DNA from: Nitrospiraceae bacterium
GTDB lineage: Bacteria > Nitrospirota > Nitrospiria > Nitrospirales > Nitrospiraceae
Reading direction: 5' to 3'
Assembly: GCA_005800255.1 (NCBI GenBank)
Contig: SYGW01000017.1
Location: forward strand, 1 to 21,755
DNA length: 21,755 nucleotides
Below the pieces are notes generated by a model. It ran no database searches. It saw nothing but the letters and a program-made list of their open reading frames with translations, and had not been told where the DNA came from. The translations under genes were made by a program, and so were the position numbers. Positions 21,356-21,755 of the stretch are shown here, one piece after another. The stretch's first letter is position 1. The number at the start of each line of letters is the position of its first letter.

Positions 21356-21755
21356 TCATTTGGGCCGCTTCGCCTTCGCCCCCGCAATGAGCTCCGCCGC
21401 CGTTTCGCGCACCTTTTTGGTGATGGTCAGCCCGCCCAACATTCTGGCGATTTCCTCTTCCTGCCCCATCCCTGTCAGTACTCGGACCGATGTGGAGGTC
21501 CGCTGACTCTCCTGCCCCTTCTCCACCAGCAAATGATGTTCCGCCTGGGAGGCGACCTGCGGAAGATGGGTGATGCAAAACACTTGATGGAACGAGCCGA
21601 GCTTCCGCAATCTCGTCCCCATGGCCGCGGCCACCGCCCCGCCTACGCCTGTATCGACTTCGTCAAAGACCAGAACCGGCACCTGATCCATCTCGGCCAG
21701 CACGGTTTTCAGCGCCAGCATGATGCGCGAAAGTTCCCCCCCGGAGGCCACGCGC
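21356..21755 (-). CDS. recN: DNA repair protein RecN, C-terminal part (runs off right edge)
   Basis: The minus-strand frame is open from the window edge to the TGA at 21356. It encodes about 133 residues. ASGGELSRIMLALK is the ABC signature segment, LVFDEVDTGVGG is the Walker B/D-loop region, and ITHLPQVASQAEHHLLVEKG contains the switch histidine. This order and the LPQVAS motif are specific to RecN, the SMC-like ATPase recruited to double-strand breaks. The N-terminal Walker A and coiled coils lie outside the window. The C-terminal tail IARMLGGLTITKKVRETAAE is the usual family ending. It is convergent with the small secreted protein gene. Confidence 0.93.
   Translation of the reverse strand, partial: RVASGGELSRIMLALKTVLAEMDQVPVLVFDEVDTGVGGAVAAAMGTRLRKLGSFHQVFCITHLPQVASQAEHHLLVEKGQESQRTSTSVRVLTGMGQEEEIARMLGGLTITKKVRETAAELIAGAKAKRPK

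Overview
This window looks like a chromosomal segment from a GC-rich Gram-negative bacterium. The combination of housekeeping genes, lipoproteins with lipoboxes, a TolC/RND export system, paired DUF507 genes and a family of short palindromic intergenic repeats is what I associate with Nitrospira and relatives. That assignment is an inference from style, not from a marker gene. No tRNA, rRNA, CRISPR array, transposase, phage gene or origin was recognised.

Left part (1-8432). The 5' end of a minus-strand tRNA methyltransferase gene (TrmL type) runs off the left edge. It diverges from a plus-strand secreted TPR protein that has a good sigma70-like promoter. A 442-bp gap then holds the wreck of a CheY-like response regulator, frameshifted and missing its conserved lysine. 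The frame of this wreck overlaps the start of a three-gene export operon: RND pump, periplasmic adaptor and TolC-like outer membrane channel.

Middle part (8418-18869). All genes are on the minus strand, in several tight groups. Read in the direction of transcription they are: a cyclophilin-like-fold protein, two tandem DUF507 proteins, a TPR lipoprotein, a Bcp peroxiredoxin, a degenerate HAD-like secreted protein, RadA, a LolB/DUF4292-like lipoprotein, TsaB-RimI, a DUF465 coiled-coil protein and TatC. Last come a seven-bladed BNR propeller protein, a cyclophilin peptidyl-prolyl isomerase and a small lipoprotein that converges on the TolC-like gene. Two copies of a 125-bp inverted-repeat element sit exactly behind tatC and behind the LolB-like gene. 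AAAATG-type inverted repeats have become part of the signal peptides of two unrelated lipoproteins.

Right part (18870-21755). A divergent promoter region separates the minus block from a plus-strand pair: a YprB-like DEDD nuclease translationally coupled to a PP2C phosphatase, followed by a small secreted protein. The 3' end of recN (minus strand) runs off the right edge.

Themes are envelope biogenesis and export (RND pump, TatC, lipoproteins), translation and tRNA modification (TrmL, TsaB, RimI) and DNA repair (RadA, RecN). I do not see a clear new multi-gene system. The most unusual signals are the repeats and how they intrude on coding sequence, the decayed regulator ahead of the RND operon, and the pseudo-HAD protein.
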